Origin: Pirellulales bacterium
GTDB taxonomy: Bacteria > Planctomycetota > Planctomycetia > Pirellulales > JAEUIK01
Reading direction: 5' to 3'
Length of the DNA: 64,000 bases
NCBI GenBank assembly: GCA_019745975.1
Contig: JAIESQ010000052.1
Location: forward strand, 62,001-126,000
The stretch's first letter is position 1; every line of letters starts with the position of its first letter. This document shows positions 1 to 10,503 of this stretch, piece after piece. The position numbers were made by a program, and so were the translations under genes. The notes below the pieces were generated by a model. That model was not told where the DNA came from. It searched no databases and saw nothing but the letters and a program-made list of their open reading frames with translations.

Positions 1-537
1 GGCGGCGTCGAGGTCGTCGTTAACGATGCGATATCGGTAGCGGTGGGCGAACGCCATTTCGCACTTGGCCCCGGCTAGGCGCCGCTCGATGGATTGCTCC
101 GACTCGGTGCCGCGACGCCGCAGGCGCCGCTCCAGTTCGTTGATCGAGCCCGGCTCCACAAAGATTGTCAGCGCATCGGGATAACGCTCGAGCACGGCTA
201 GCGTCCCCTGCACGTCAATCTCTAAGACTACCGACTTTCCGGCCGCCAGACTAGGGGCCACCTGCGACCACAGGGTGCCATACCAATGGCCCCCCTCGTA
301 AACTTCGAAACACTCGAGAAAGTCCCCCTGCTCGCGCCGCCGGGCGAACTCCGCCAGGCTCAAGAAGTGGTAGTCGACGCCGTTGCGCTCGCCGGTCCGC
401 GGCGCACGCGTGGTGGCCGAAACACTCAACTCGAACCGCTCGGGAAAGCGCGACAACACCTCGCGCACCAGCGTGCTCTTGCCTGACCCCGAAGGTCCGG
501 AGATCACGATTAAACGGCCTGGCGCGGTTTCGCTCAT
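1..537 (-). CDS. gmk: guanylate kinase (C-terminus beyond window)
   Basis: This gene converts GMP (or dGMP) and ATP to GDP and ADP in the cytoplasm. It is missing from the ORF track because it has no stop codon inside the window. Read on the minus strand from the ATG at 537, the protein begins MSETAPGRLIVISGPSGSG and has the P-loop GPSGSGKS at residues 14-21. The guanylate kinase signature region (TTRAPRTGE, then GVDYHF) follows, then an EIDVQG strand. About 179 codons are present, so only the last 20-30 residues are cut off. It starts 9 bp after the yicC stop, and the yicC-gmk pairing is common in bacteria, so the two are probably cotranscribed. Confidence 0.95.
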   Translation of the reverse strand, partial: MSETAPGRLIVISGPSGSGKSTLVREVLSRFPERFELSVSATTRAPRTGERNGVDYHFLSLAEFARRREQGDFLECFEVYEGGHWYGTLWSQVAPSLAAGKSVVLEIDVQGTLAVLERYPDALTIFVEPGSINELERRLRRRGTESEQSIERRLAGAKCEMAFAHRYRYRIVNDDLDAA

Positions 538-546
538 GCGTGCCGG

Positions 547-1431
547 CTATTCCACGTTTTGGATCATCTCGCGAATCCGTTCGATGGCGGTTTTGATCTC
601 GATCACATGGCGGGCGATCTCGACGTCGTTGGCCTTCGAACCGATGGTGTTCGTCTCGCGGTGCATTTCCTGAATCACGAATTCGAGCTTGCGCCCCGAG
701 CTCTCGGACAGGTCGAGCGCCGCTTCGAACTGTTCGAGGTGACTGCGCAAACGCACGATCTCTTCCGAAATGTCGCTGCGCTCGGCGAACAGGCTCACCT
801 CACGCAACAGGTCCGTGGCGTCGAGCGTTAGGGAGTAATCGGCCAGGAGCTTGCGCAACCGTTCTTCGAGTCGATTGCGGTAGCCTTCGACGACCAGCGG
901 CGCGCGCCCCGCAATCGCTTCGAGCGATAGAGCAATCTGCCGGGAGTTTGCCCGCAGATCGGCGGCCATGGCGGCTCCCTCCGTTCGCCGCATCTCCGCC
1001 AGACGACCAATTGCATCCTCGACCGTGCGGGCGATCAGCGGCCATTCGTCGGCCAGTTCTCGCTCGTCGGGCACGTGCTCGTCGACCACGCCCGGCAACA
1101 CCAGCAACCGCTCAAGCGTCACCGCTTCGTTGATATGCCACTCGGCGTGCAACCGCTCGAGCTGTTCGCGATATGCCGCCAGCGCCACGGTGTTGAGTTG
1201 ATAGTCTTCGGCACGCTGCCCGCGGTCGATCCGCAAGTTGACTTGGATCGTGCCGCGTTTGACGTGCTGGCGCACCAGGGCCTCGATGTCGGGCTCCAAG
1301 GCGGCGTACGTCTCCCCGGCGCGCACCGAGAGCTTGAAGAACCTGCTATTGATCGTGCGCACTTCGACGGCGATCGCCAGACCGGCTTCTTGCCGGTGCG
1401 CCTCGCCGTAGCCCGTCATGCTCAGCAACAC
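547..1431 (-). CDS. yicC: YicC/YloC family endoribonuclease
   Basis: The 294-residue protein has the family N-terminus (MLLSMTGYGEA, compare the usual MIRSMTGFG) and the conserved C-terminus with GSKANDVEI and VEIKTAIERIREQ-like residues. YicC-family proteins are reported as endoribonucleases involved in RNA turnover in the cytoplasm. The start is a GTG at 1431. It is preferred over the ATG at 1419 because it gives the usual four residues before the MTG motif. It lies between secG (23 bp upstream) and gmk (9 bp downstream), all on the minus strand, suggesting one operon. Confidence 0.9.
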   Translation of the reverse strand: MLLSMTGYGEAHRQEAGLAIAVEVRTINSRFFKLSVRAGETYAALEPDIEALVRQHVKRGTIQVNLRIDRGQRAEDYQLNTVALAAYREQLERLHAEWHINEAVTLERLLVLPGVVDEHVPDERELADEWPLIARTVEDAIGRLAEMRRTEGAAMAADLRANSRQIALSLEAIAGRAPLVVEGYRNRLEERLRKLLADYSLTLDATDLLREVSLFAERSDISEEIVRLRSHLEQFEAALDLSESSGRKLEFVIQEMHRETNTIGSKANDVEIARHVIEIKTAIERIREMIQNVE

Positions 1432-1454
1432 GCGCGGTTCTCGATCGTGAGGCC

Positions 1455-1898
1455 TTAAGGATTGGCTGGTGCCGGCGCGCTTGGAGCGGCGGGTGCCGGA
1501 GTGCTGGCCGGGGCCCCCGACGAGGCCGGCGCCTCCGCCGCAGGACTATCAGACGTCGCCGGCGCGGCAGGGGTGCCGCCAGCGGGACCGGGCTGGGCGG
1601 GCTGTCCGCCGGTCGGTCCACTCGGCTGGGTCTGTGTTGTCGTGCCCCCGGCCTGTTGCAACGCGTTGTCGCTGCCAGTCAGCAGCTTGTCGGCAGCCAT
1701 GCAGAGCAGAATCCAGGCGGCGGCGACGCCGATCGTGATCCGGGTAAACAAGTCACCCGCCTTCGTACCGAAAGCGCTTTGACCTCCCATGCCGCCAAAC
1801 GCGCCGGCCAACCCCCCCCCGCGACCACGCTGGATCAGCACCAGCATAATCAGGAAGACCGCCACCACGAAAATCAACACCCACATGACTGCAATCAT
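1455..1898 (-). CDS. secG: preprotein translocase subunit SecG
   Basis: SecG is the small membrane subunit of the SecYEG protein-export channel. Starting at the ATG at 1898 (internal to the longer ORF), the protein has a first membrane segment IAVMWVLIFVVAVFLIMLVL, the conserved family loop with QRGRGGGLAGAFGG and FGTKAGDLFTR, then a second membrane segment. A GGGAG ribosome site lies 9 nt before this ATG, which decides the start. The tail (roughly the last 65 residues) is rich in Ala, Pro, Gly and Thr and is far longer than in classical SecG. This kind of extension is common in planctomycete versions. It sits between tpiA and yicC. Confidence 0.9.
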   Translation of the reverse strand: MIAVMWVLIFVVAVFLIMLVLIQRGRGGGLAGAFGGMGGQSAFGTKAGDLFTRITIGVAAAWILLCMAADKLLTGSDNALQQAGGTTTQTQPSGPTGGQPAQPGPAGGTPAAPATSDSPAAEAPASSGAPASTPAPAAPSAPAPANP

Positions 1899-1962
1899 GT
1901 TCGGGAACTCCCGTCTGCGACTCGCGCGGCTAGCGTCCACGAGGCGCCGCCGGCCCACCGTT

Positions 1963-2733
1963 TCAGGCGGTCGCGGCAATTATCCCCAAGAAATCGGCCG
2001 CCTTCAGGCTAGCGCCACCGACTAAGGCTCCGTCGATATTCGGCTGGGCGAACAACTGCCCGGCATTCTCCGGCTTGACGCTGCCGCCGTAGAGAATCCG
2101 CGCTTCGCTCGCGACGGCCGCATTGTAGCGGTCGGCCACCTGCTTGCGAAGGTCGGCATGCACCTCCCCCGCCTGGTCGGGTGTGGCAACACGACCAGTG
2201 CCAATGGCCCAAACCGGTTCGTATGCCAGCACCACCCGTGCGAACTCGCCCTCCGATAACTCCGCCAGGGACTCGGCGAATTGGCTCCGGATGACCTCTT
2301 GGGTGCGACCGGTCTCGCGCTCGGCCAAGGTCTCTCCGACGCAGACAATCGGCGTCAGGGTGTGCCCGTTCCGCTCCGCCGCGAGTGCCGCACGGACCTT
2401 CGCGAGCACGCTGCCGTTGGTCTCGCCGAGCAACTGCCGGCGCTCGCTATGCCCAATGATCACCCACTGGCAGCCGACGTCGAGCAGCATCGCGGCGCTC
2501 ACTTCTCCGGTAAACGCTCCTGAAGCCTCGTGGTACAGGTCTTGGGCTCCCAGGCCGATGGCCGACCCGCGAAGCGTGCTACCGACGGCCTCCAGATAGA
2601 CAAACGGTGGGCACAGCACCACGTCGACGCCGGCACGCCCCGCGCAGCCAGCCACCACGTCGAGGGCCAGCGCTGTCCCCGTGGTGCGATCGAGGTTCAT
2701 CTTCCAGTTGCCGGCGATCAATGGTCGGCGCAT
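1963..2733 (-). CDS. tpiA: triosephosphate isomerase
   Basis: This glycolytic enzyme interconverts dihydroxyacetone phosphate and glyceraldehyde 3-phosphate. The 256-residue protein shows every signature: IAGNWKMN at the N-terminus with the catalytic Lys, IIGHSERR with the catalytic His, AYEPVWAIGTG with the catalytic Glu and mobile loop, and YGGSVKPEN near the C-terminus. The ORF track starts at 2781, but the ATG at 2733 has a GGGAG site 7 nt upstream and gives the standard N-terminus. It is followed by secG after 64 bp on the same strand, a neighbour pair seen in many bacteria. Confidence 0.96.
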   Translation of the reverse strand: MRRPLIAGNWKMNLDRTTGTALALDVVAGCAGRAGVDVVLCPPFVYLEAVGSTLRGSAIGLGAQDLYHEASGAFTGEVSAAMLLDVGCQWVIIGHSERRQLLGETNGSVLAKVRAALAAERNGHTLTPIVCVGETLAERETGRTQEVIRSQFAESLAELSEGEFARVVLAYEPVWAIGTGRVATPDQAGEVHADLRKQVADRYNAAVASEARILYGGSVKPENAGQLFAQPNIDGALVGGASLKAADFLGIIAATA

Positions 2734-2837
2734 CAGGCGTCTCCCAACGGTAAGGGGCCATGTCCGTGCCAAGCGGCGCACGATTACGACGGCCAGTAAC
2801 TAGCAACCAACCGATCGCTCCAATCGGCGGGCGATCC

Positions 2838-3878
2838 TCAGGTCGCCATGGCCGTGGCGGCACTTGCGATGGTCTTGCCCAACAGTTCGGCCAATGCGCG
2901 AATTTGGGTGGCGACAGCAGCGTATTGTTGTGGCAAAAGCGCCTGCGGCCCGTCCGAAAGCGCTTCTTCCGGACAATTGTGCACTTCGATATGCACGCCG
3001 TCGGCGCCGGCCGCCACGCCTGCGAGAGCACAAGCAGGGACCAGGTCGGGCCGCCCGGTGGCATGGCTGGGGTCGACGATGATCGGCAAATGCGACAAGC
3101 TCTTGGCAAGTGGCACAGCCGCGACGTCGAACAAGTTGCGCGTGTCGGTGTCGAAACTTCGCACGCCGCGCTCGCAGAGCACCACCTGCGAGTTTCCCTG
3201 CGACATGATGTACTCGGCGCTCATCAGCAGGTCTTTGACCGTGGCGCTCATACCTCGCTTCAAGAGCACTGGCTTGCTGACGCGCCCCACTTCGGTGAGC
3301 AGCGAGAAGTTCTGCATGTTGCGAGCGCCGATCTGTAGCATGTCCGCGTATTCGGCAACTAGTTCGACATAGCGCGGGTCCATCACTTCAGTAACGACCG
3401 GCATGCCGTGCCGGTCGCCGACGTCGCGGAGGATTTTCAGGCCCGCTTCGCCGAGCCCCTGAAAGGCATATGGACTGGTACGTGGCTTGAACGCGCCGCC
3501 GCGCAGCAGATTGGCGCCCGCCTTGCGTACCTCGCCGGCGATTGCATCGAGGCGTTCGTGGCTCTCGATCGCGCACGGCCCGGCAATCATGCCCAAATGC
3601 CCGCCGCCAATCTTCACGCCGGCGACATCCACCACGCTGGGCTCACCGTGCGCTTCGCGGCTGGCAAGCTTAAAGGGGGGCAAGATCGGAATGACGTTTG
3701 CCACGCCAGGGATTGCTCCCAGCGGTGCCGATTGAAGTTGAGACTCGTCGCCGATGACGCCTATGATCGTGCGATACGTCCCGCGGCTCAGATGGGCTTG
3801 TAGCCCCAGCGCCTCGACGCGCTCGATGACATGGCGGATTTGCTCGTCGTTGACGCCCGGCTGGAGAACGATAATCAC
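2838..3878 (-). CDS. aroF: 3-deoxy-7-phosphoheptulonate synthase (DAHP synthase)
   Basis: This enzyme joins phosphoenolpyruvate and erythrose 4-phosphate, the first step of the shikimate pathway. The protein has an N-terminal ferredoxin-like domain (about residues 1-70, as in the Thermotoga type) and then the KDO8P/DAHP synthase barrel with [27 protein letters not shown] and DPSHATGR. The track starts at a TTG at 3893. I prefer the GTG at 3878 (MIIVLQPGV), which matches the usual start of this family, though no strong ribosome site is visible. It lies just downstream of pheA on the same strand, so early and late aromatic synthesis genes are adjacent. Confidence 0.9.
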   Translation of the reverse strand: MIIVLQPGVNDEQIRHVIERVEALGLQAHLSRGTYRTIIGVIGDESQLQSAPLGAIPGVANVIPILPPFKLASREAHGEPSVVDVAGVKIGGGHLGMIAGPCAIESHERLDAIAGEVRKAGANLLRGGAFKPRTSPYAFQGLGEAGLKILRDVGDRHGMPVVTEVMDPRYVELVAEYADMLQIGARNMQNFSLLTEVGRVSKPVLLKRGMSATVKDLLMSAEYIMSQGNSQVVLCERGVRSFDTDTRNLFDVAAVPLAKSLSHLPIIVDPSHATGRPDLVPACALAGVAAGADGVHIEVHNCPEEALSDGPQALLPQQYAAVATQIRALAELLGKTIASAATAMAT

Positions 3879-4015
3879 GTCAAAACTCAACAAAAAAGCA
3901 GCTTGGGCCAGCGCGATTGGCCGCGACCAGCCTGGGCAAACAGCGGCACGCCCGACCGACGTTACGCGCCAACGCCGTTTGGGGGCTTGAGTTTAGCACG
4001 CTCAGGTGCGGTCAG

Positions 4016-5137
4016 CTACCCGATCGGCGTGCTGCGCGGGTATGATCCCAGCACTTCGAATCGCAGCGTCTTGCGCTCCAGCAGTGCCAGGGCCTTGGTC
4101 ACCCGCGTGTCGTGCTCGTGCCCTTCGCATTCGACGAAGAAGAGGTAGCCCCCTTCGGGTCGGGCGATCGGAAACGACTCGATCCAGGTCAGATTGAGCT
4201 TATAGCGCTTGAACACACTCATCGCGTCGGCCAATGAGCCCGGGCGATGGGGAATCTCGAACATCAGCGACGTCTTATCGCGGCCCGTGCGGTCGGCCGA
4301 GCGCTCGCCGATCACAGCAAACCGGGTCAGATTGTCTGGTTGGTCTTCGATGTTGGCGACCAGCACGTCGAGGCCGTAGTGCCTGGCCGCTTGGCTGCTG
4401 GCAATGGCAGCCGCGCCCGTCTTCTCTTGGGCCAGTTGCGCGGCGGTCGTCGTGCTGGCGACTTCGACGGTGCGGACAGCCGGCATATGCTTGGCCAACC
4501 AGTTCCTGCATTGACTGAGGGCCTGCGGCTTGCTGTAAACCTCGCTCACTTCACCGCGCGCGCAACGGGCTAGCAAATTGTGATGTATCCGCAGTTGGAC
4601 TTCGCCGCAAATCCGCGCTGGCAATCGCGCGAACATGTCGAGCGTGTCGGCGATGCGGCCATCGGTGGAGTTTTCCAGCGGCACCAGCCCGAACTGCGCG
4701 TGGCCCCGATTGACTTCCTCGAACACCGCCGAGATGGTGCCAACCGGAATCAGCTCGACACATTCGCCAAAACGTTGTTGGGCCGCCAAATGAGTGTAGC
4801 TGTACTCCGGGCCGAGGAACGCCACGCGCAGTTTCGTTTCCAACGCCCTCGAACCGCTGATGAGCTCGCGGAATAGCGCTCGGATGCAGTCAGGCGACAA
4901 GGGCCCGGTGTTGGCTTCGATGGCCCTGAGAATCACATCTTCCTCGCGTCCGGGGGCATAGGCCGGCTGCCCATTGGCGTCCTTGAGCTTGCCGATTTCT
5001 GCCGCAAGGCGGGCGCGCTGGTTGGCCAGCCGGACGATCTCCCGATCGAGCCGGTCGATCTGCCCGCGCAGAGCGGCCAGACTCATTGGGCGCGGCGCGG
5101 ATTTATGCCCTTTCGCGGAGGGCTTTTCCCTGGCCAT
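4016..5137 (-). CDS. pheA: bifunctional chorismate mutase/prephenate dehydratase
   Basis: The P-protein converts chorismate to prephenate and then to phenylpyruvate in phenylalanine synthesis. Domains in order: a basic N-terminal tail, an AroQ-type chorismate mutase helix domain (about 18-95, LAALRGQIDRLDREIV), a prephenate dehydratase domain (about 100-285, beginning VAFLGPEYSYTHLA and ending with the catalytic TRF motif in LTRFAVIGE), and an ACT regulatory domain (about 295-370, with RPGSLADAMSVF and IESFP). The ACT domain indicates feedback control by phenylalanine, as known for the family. The start is the ATG at 5137. It heads the minus-strand run toward the DAHP synthase gene. Confidence 0.95.
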   Translation of the reverse strand: MAREKPSAKGHKSAPRPMSLAALRGQIDRLDREIVRLANQRARLAAEIGKLKDANGQPAYAPGREEDVILRAIEANTGPLSPDCIRALFRELISGSRALETKLRVAFLGPEYSYTHLAAQQRFGECVELIPVGTISAVFEEVNRGHAQFGLVPLENSTDGRIADTLDMFARLPARICGEVQLRIHHNLLARCARGEVSEVYSKPQALSQCRNWLAKHMPAVRTVEVASTTTAAQLAQEKTGAAAIASSQAARHYGLDVLVANIEDQPDNLTRFAVIGERSADRTGRDKTSLMFEIPHRPGSLADAMSVFKRYKLNLTWIESFPIARPEGGYLFFVECEGHEHDTRVTKALALLERKTLRFEVLGSYPRSTPIG

Positions 5138-5693
5138 TCGGCGGAGTTCCCCAACACGCGACCGGCCTCAAGGCCAGACAGCGTAACGACCTACGACGGT
5201 GCGAATGCGCTTAGAAGCCGAGACCCCTTGTACTTGTGTGCATTGGGGGTGTCAAGCATCGCACGACAGCCACAATCCGTGCGTTTCGCAGGGCCAATTC
5301 CACAATCGTACTTCCGAATTTCTGGCCGCGCGAGTCGGCCGCTTCGAGACAATTTGGGGCCGTCGGATCGTCTGCCAAATTGGCAGCGGACAAGCGTCAA
5401 TCAACTGGCTCGACCGCGCTTCTGGCAGCCCCTCCCGAGGCGGATTCACGCCGTTCCTTGGCCCAACCTCGAAGGCGCTTCGCTCTAAATGCGGTTGTTT
5501 CAACCATTTGTTATAGTGACTCGCGGCGGTGCTTTACGGCACAACCTTTGCTTCCACTTCGCTGCAATCCAGGCCGCGAAGCCGATCCGCAGGCGCGGAC
5601 GGCGAAGACACGCGGCACGCGCTCCCGGCAGCGCTGAGATACACTTCCCGCGAGATCTAGCCGCACGCGAGCACGGAGAAAAAGGAGCGTTTC
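5138..5693. other. intergenic region between pheA and dnaK
   Basis: No convincing gene is present. The small ORFs listed here have no recognisable features. A short perfect inverted repeat, GGTTG-TTT-CAACC, lies at 5493-5505, followed by a TATAGT hexamer at 5512-5517 that could be a -10 element for dnaK, but I see no good -35 partner at 17 bp. I saw no CIRCE element (TTAGCACTC/GAGTGCTAA), so HrcA control of dnaK is not supported. The dnaK ribosome site AAGGAG lies 7 nt before its ATG. As pheA and dnaK diverge, both promoters must lie here. Confidence 0.5.
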
Positions 5694-7604
5694 ATGGCTC
5701 AAGGCGAAAAAATCATTGGCATCGACCTGGGTACCACCAACTCGGTCGTCGCCGTTATGGAAGGCAAAGAGGCCAAGGTCATTCCCAATGCGGAAGGCAA
5801 CCGCCTCACGCCGAGCGTAGTCGCGTTTACCGACAAGGGTGACGTGTTGGTCGGCGAACCCGCGCGCCGCCAGGCGGTCACCAATCCTACTCGTACGATC
5901 TACTCGATTAAGCGCTTCATGGGCCGCCGCCACAACGAGGTGGAAGGCGAAGAGAAGATGGTCCCCTACCAGGTCGTGGGCGGGCCGAACGACTACGTCA
6001 AAGTGCGCGTGGGCGATAAAGAGTTCACCCCTCCCGAAATCTCGGCGCTGATTCTCCGCAAGCTCAAGGAAGCTGCCGAGGCCTACCTGGGTCACAAGGT
6101 GAACAAGGCCGTGATCACGGTGCCGGCCTACTTCAACGACGCGCAGCGGCAAGCCACGAAGGACGCCGGCGAAATCGCCGGCCTCGAAGTCTCCCGCATC
6201 ATCAATGAGCCGACCGCCGCGGCCTTGGCCTACGGGCTCGACCGCAAGGAGCACGAGAAGATCGCCGTTTTCGACTTGGGCGGTGGTACGTTCGACGTTT
6301 CCGTGCTCGAAGTGGCCGATGGCGTGTTTCGCGTCATCAGCACCAACGGCGACACGCACCTGGGTGGCGACGACTTCGACGAAGTGCTTATCAACTTCGT
6401 CGCTGACGAGTTCAAGCGCGAGCAAGGGATCGATCTGCGCAAAGACACCATGGCCCTGCAGCGCTTGCAGGAAGCCTGCGAGAAGGCCAAGAAAGAGCTG
6501 AGTTCCGCCGCCTCGACCGACATCAACCTGCCGTTCATCACGGCCGACGCCAGCGGGCCCAAGCACTTGCAGATCACCATAACCCGCGCCAAGTTCGAGC
6601 AATTGGTCGATCACCTGATTGAGCGCTGCCGCGGGCCGGTGCTGCAAGCGCTCAAGGATGCCAAGTTTACGCCGAAGGATATCGACGAGGTGGTGCTCGT
6701 CGGCGGTTCGACCCGCATTCCCAAGGTGCAAGAGCTCGTCAAAAAGCTCTTCGAGAAAGAGCCGCACAAGGGCGTGAACCCCGATGAAGTCGTGGCCGTC
6801 GGCGCCGCCATTCAAGGTGGCGTGCTCGCCGGCGAAGTGAAAGACGTGCTCTTGTTGGACGTCACGCCGCTGTCGCTGGGCATCGAAACCCTCGGCGGCA
6901 TCTTCACCAAGCTCGTCGAGCGCAACACCACGATCCCCACCGAGCGGAAGCAGGTCTTCAGCACCGCCGAAGACAATCAAACCGCGGTCACGGTCCGCGT
7001 CTTCCAGGGCGAACGCGAGATGGCGGCCGACAACCGCCTCCTGGGCCAGTTCAATCTCGAAGGCATCGGCGCCGCGCCGCGCGGCATGCCGCAAATCGAA
7101 GTCAAGTTCGACATCGACCAGAACGGCATTTTGAATGTCTCGGCCAAGGACCTCGGCACCGGCAAGCAGCAAACCGTCCGCATCGAGCAGTCGAGCGGCC
7201 TGTCTGACACCGAGATCGAACGGATGCGCAAGGACGCCGAGTCGCATGCGGCCGAAGACAAGAAACGCCGCGAGCTAGCCGAACAGCGCAACGAAATCGA
7301 GTCGCGCGCCTTCCAAATGGAAAAGCTCCTCAAGGAAAACGAAGCGAAGCTAGGCGCCGCAGACAAACAGGCGACCGAGGCGGCGATCTCCCGTGCTCGC
7401 GAAACCGCCAAAGGCGACGACATCGAGAAGCTCAAGTCGGCCAATCACGAGCTCGATCAGGCCAATCAGGCGCTCAGCCGCGCCCTGTATCAGGGGGGTG
7501 GCGCAGGCGCCACGGGCCCGCAGGCGGCCGGTGGCGGCAATGGCGCAGGGGGCACCAAGCCCGACGACGTCATCGACGCCGAGTTTGAGGTCAAAGACTC
7601 GTAA
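5694..7604 (+). CDS. dnaK: molecular chaperone DnaK (Hsp70)
   Basis: DnaK is the ATP-driven Hsp70 chaperone of the cytoplasm. The 636-residue protein has the ATPase domain signatures [18 protein letters not shown] at the N-terminus, [15 protein letters not shown] and [13 protein letters not shown], then the substrate-binding beta domain ([11 protein letters not shown]) and the helical lid. It ends with a Gly-rich linker and an acidic [12 protein letters not shown] tail, as usual. An AAGGAG site lies 7 nt upstream of the ATG. Unlike the common layout, grpE and dnaJ are not adjacent. clpB follows after about 190 bp, so the two disaggregation partners are neighbours. Confidence 0.98.
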   Translation: MAQGEKIIGIDLGTTNSVVAVMEGKEAKVIPNAEGNRLTPSVVAFTDKGDVLVGEPARRQAVTNPTRTIYSIKRFMGRRHNEVEGEEKMVPYQVVGGPNDYVKVRVGDKEFTPPEISALILRKLKEAAEAYLGHKVNKAVITVPAYFNDAQRQATKDAGEIAGLEVSRIINEPTAAALAYGLDRKEHEKIAVFDLGGGTFDVSVLEVADGVFRVISTNGDTHLGGDDFDEVLINFVADEFKREQGIDLRKDTMALQRLQEACEKAKKELSSAASTDINLPFITADASGPKHLQITITRAKFEQLVDHLIERCRGPVLQALKDAKFTPKDIDEVVLVGGSTRIPKVQELVKKLFEKEPHKGVNPDEVVAVGAAIQGGVLAGEVKDVLLLDVTPLSLGIETLGGIFTKLVERNTTIPTERKQVFSTAEDNQTAVTVRVFQGEREMAADNRLLGQFNLEGIGAAPRGMPQIEVKFDIDQNGILNVSAKDLGTGKQQTVRIEQSSGLSDTEIERMRKDAESHAAEDKKRRELAEQRNEIESRAFQMEKLLKENEAKLGAADKQATEAAISRARETAKGDDIEKLKSANHELDQANQALSRALYQGGGAGATGPQAAGGGNGAGGTKPDDVIDAEFEVKDS

Positions 7605-7668
7605 TCGGTGCAAGAGCCGTAGGATACGCACCCCGTGCGTACCAGTCGCAGCGATGCGTTTCGTTTCC

Positions 7669-7753
7669 GTTAGCCGCGGAGCTTGGCTCCGCGCGCTAGC
7701 TCGTCCGATCGGAATCGAAGCCGCTAGCGCGCGGGATAAATCCCGCGGCTAAC
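7669..7753. repeat. REP-like inverted pair between dnaK and clpB
   Basis: Two copies of a palindromic unit lie head to head. The first (7669-7700) runs GTTAGCCGCGGAGC...GCGCGCTAGC on the plus strand. The second (7723-7753) is its reverse complement in outline, GCTAGCGCGCGGG...CCGCGGCTAAC. Each has its own internal hairpin (GGAGC/GCTCC or CGGGAT/ATCCCG). The same unit occurs near 61.66 kb and 62.70 kb, with a half copy near 59.82 kb. The arrangement resembles the bacterial REP/BIME class. It lies between two plus-strand genes and could stop or shape the dnaK transcript. Confidence 0.75.
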
Positions 7754-7791
7754 AGAATCGGCCCCGCCAACCGAACCACGGTCAATGCATC

Positions 7792-10440
7792 ATGGCATTT
7801 CGTCCCGACAAACTTACGATCAAAGCTCAAGAAGCCGTTCAGCAGGCTCAAGAGATCGCGGCCAATCACGGCAATCCGCAGATCGACCCGCTCCATTTGC
7901 TGGCCGGGTTGTTGGCCGAAACCGACGGTATCGTGCGCCCCTTGCTCGACAAGATCGGCGTCAATCGCTCGCAGCTCGACAAGATCGTCAATGCCGAGCT
8001 AGACCATTTTCCCAAAGTCTCGGGGGGCACCACGCCGCAGGTCAGCCAGACGCTCATGAGCGTGCTTGAAGCCGCGCAGCGCGAAGCCGACACGATGAAG
8101 GACGACTACGTCTCGACTGAGCACTTGCTGCTGGCGCTGACGAAGGTCGAATCGAAGGCCAAGAATGTCCTCAAGCTCAACGCTGTGGGCGAGCCGGAAG
8201 TCCTCAAGGCCCTGCAAACCGTGCGCGGCGCCAGCCGCGTGCAGGATCAGAACCCCGAGGAGAAATTCCAGGCCCTCGAAAAGTATGGCATCGACCTGGT
8301 GAAGCGCGCCAACCAGGGCAAGCTCGATCCGGTTATCGGCCGCGATCAGGAGATTCGTCGCGTCGTGCAGGTGCTTTCGCGGCGCACCAAGAACAATCCC
8401 GTGCTGATCGGCGAACCGGGCGTCGGCAAAACGGCCATCGCCGAAGGGCTCGCCCTTCGCATCGTGCAGGGCGACGTTCCCCAGAGCCTCAAAAACAAGC
8501 GCGTCGTCGCCCTCGACATGGGCGCGCTCGTGGCTGGCACCAAGTTCCGCGGCGAATTCGAGGAGCGTCTCAAGGCGGTGCTCCGCGAGATCGAAGCCGC
8601 TGGCGGCAGCGTTATTCTGTTCATCGACGAATTGCACACAGTGGTCGGGGCCGGCCGCGCCGAAGGAGGCAGCGACGCCGCCAATTTGCTCAAGCCGGCC
8701 CTGGCGCGCGGCGAGCTGCGCTGCATTGGCGCGACGACCTTGGATGAGTATCGCAAGCACATCGAGAAAGACCCCGCCCTCGAGCGGCGCTTTCAGCCGA
8801 TCTTGATCGGTGAGCCGGCGGTTGACGACACGATCGCCATCTTGCGCGGACTCAAGGAGCGCTATCAGCTCCACCACAACGTCAAGATCAAGGACTCGGC
8901 CCTGGTTGCGGCCGCCAAGCTGGCCGATCGCTACATCACCGACCGCTTTCTGCCCGACAAAGCGATCGACCTGGTCGATGAAGCGATGAGTCGGCTGGCG
9001 ATGGAGCGCGACAGCGTCCCCTCGGAAATCGACGTGATCGATCGCCGGATCACGCAATTGGAGCTCGCCCATCGGCAGTTGGCCGAGGAAAGCGAAGAGC
9101 ACGCCGTCGAGCGCCGAGAGGAGATCGAAGCCGAGTTGGCCGACCTCAAGCGCCAAAGCGCCAGCCTGCACGAGCAGTGGGAAGCCGAAAAGCTGGCCGG
9201 CGGCGGCGTCCGCGAGCTGCGTGCCCGGCTCGACGCCATCGAGCGCGAGTACAACCATCTCAACACCGGCATCATCGAAAAGCGCACCAGCGGTCAGTGG
9301 ATCGGCGAAGACGAGTATCAAAAGCTGCTCAACCTGCAAAAGGAGCGCAATGAGCTCACCGCGCGCCTCGAACAGTCAGGGGGCAAGGAATCGCCCGATG
9401 TCAAGCGGCTCTTGCCGCAAGAAGTCGGCCCAGAGGAAATCGCCGACGTCGTCAGTGCCTGGACCGGTATTCCGGTCTCTCGAATGATGGAGACCGAACG
9501 CGCCAAGCTACTGGTGCTCGAAGAGCGTCTGCACCAGCGCGTCGTCGGGCAGGACGAAGCCGTTACGGCGGTCGCCAATGCCGTGCGCCGCGCTCGTAGC
9601 GGCCTGCAAGACCCCAACCGCCCGATTGGCTCGTTCATCTTCTTGGGCCCCACAGGCGTCGGCAAAACCGAGCTCTGTAAGGCGCTGGCCGAGGTGATGT
9701 TCGACGACGAGAACGCCCTCATCCGGCTCGACATGAGCGAGTTCATGGAGCGCCACACCGTCAGCCGCCTGATCGGCGCCCCGCCAGGCTACGTCGGCTA
9801 CGAAGAGGGGGGCCGCCTGACCGAAGCGGTCCGCCGCAAGCCCTACTGCGTGGTGCTCTTGGATGAAATCGAGAAAGCCCACCGCGACGTCTTCAATATC
9901 CTGTTGCAAGTGCTCGACGACGGCCGCCTGACCGACAATCTCGGCCACACCGTCGACTTCACGAACACCATTATCGTGATGACGTCGAATATCGGCAGCC
10001 AGGCCATCCAGGAAATCTCGCGCGAAGGTGGCGCAGACGAGGAAATCCGCAGCGCCGCCGTCGAGGCCCTGCAGGGTAAGTTCCTGCCCGAGTTTCTCAA
10101 CCGCGTCGACGAGGTCATCGTCTTCCATCCGCTCAAGCGCGAGCAGATTCGCCACATCGTGCAGATCCAGATCGGCCGGCTCAAGCATCAGCTCTCGGGC
10201 GTGGGGCTCGATCTGGAAATCAGCGACGCGGCCATTAATGAGATCGCGGCCCGAGGCTACGACCCAACCTATGGGGCTCGGCCGCTGAAGCGCGTCATCC
10301 AGCAGCAGGTGCAGAACCCGCTGGCCACGGAGATACTGCGCGGTGAGTTCCCAGAAGGGGCCTGTGTGCGGATCGACTTCCGCGATGGCGAGTTCGTCTT
10401 CGAGCGCGCCGAGCGCGAGGCGACCGCCGCGGCGCGATAA
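7792..10440 (+). CDS. clpB: ATP-dependent disaggregase ClpB
   Basis: ClpB is the hexameric AAA+ disaggregase that works with DnaK to rescue aggregated proteins. The 882-residue length is typical. Domains in order: N-terminal Clp repeat domain (about 1-150), first AAA+ module with Walker A GEPGVGKT and [12 protein letters not shown], the coiled-coil M domain (about 400-530, with heptad-like charged sequence), second AAA+ module with [17 protein letters not shown] and TSNIGS, and the C-terminal D2-small domain ([11 protein letters not shown]). The M domain is what separates ClpB from ClpA and ClpC. It follows dnaK with a REP-like pair in between. Confidence 0.98.
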   Translation: MAFRPDKLTIKAQEAVQQAQEIAANHGNPQIDPLHLLAGLLAETDGIVRPLLDKIGVNRSQLDKIVNAELDHFPKVSGGTTPQVSQTLMSVLEAAQREADTMKDDYVSTEHLLLALTKVESKAKNVLKLNAVGEPEVLKALQTVRGASRVQDQNPEEKFQALEKYGIDLVKRANQGKLDPVIGRDQEIRRVVQVLSRRTKNNPVLIGEPGVGKTAIAEGLALRIVQGDVPQSLKNKRVVALDMGALVAGTKFRGEFEERLKAVLREIEAAGGSVILFIDELHTVVGAGRAEGGSDAANLLKPALARGELRCIGATTLDEYRKHIEKDPALERRFQPILIGEPAVDDTIAILRGLKERYQLHHNVKIKDSALVAAAKLADRYITDRFLPDKAIDLVDEAMSRLAMERDSVPSEIDVIDRRITQLELAHRQLAEESEEHAVERREEIEAELADLKRQSASLHEQWEAEKLAGGGVRELRARLDAIEREYNHLNTGIIEKRTSGQWIGEDEYQKLLNLQKERNELTARLEQSGGKESPDVKRLLPQEVGPEEIADVVSAWTGIPVSRMMETERAKLLVLEERLHQRVVGQDEAVTAVANAVRRARSGLQDPNRPIGSFIFLGPTGVGKTELCKALAEVMFDDENALIRLDMSEFMERHTVSRLIGAPPGYVGYEEGGRLTEAVRRKPYCVVLLDEIEKAHRDVFNILLQVLDDGRLTDNLGHTVDFTNTIIVMTSNIGSQAIQEISREGGADEEIRSAAVEALQGKFLPEFLNRVDEVIVFHPLKREQIRHIVQIQIGRLKHQLSGVGLDLEISDAAINEIAARGYDPTYGARPLKRVIQQQVQNPLATEILRGEFPEGACVRIDFRDGEFVFERAEREATAAAR

Positions 10441-10503
10441 GCGAGGCTGTGGCGTAGGCGGCCGGTTGCCACGCTTTATTCCACAAGCGAGGCTCGCGGG
10501 CTG

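Noticed and set aside
5138-5693. CIRCE heat-shock operator upstream of dnaK
   Set aside because: I looked for TTAGCACTC and GAGTGCTAA in the leader and did not see either.
5511-7247. 578-residue minus-strand ORF antisense to dnaK
   Set aside because: Long ORFs opposite dnaK are a known artefact of codon use in high-GC genomes and have been mis-annotated as glutamate dehydrogenase. It lacks a ribosome site and real motifs.
7999-9339. 446-residue minus-strand ORF antisense to clpB
   Set aside because: It is a codon-bias shadow of clpB with no recognisable motif.
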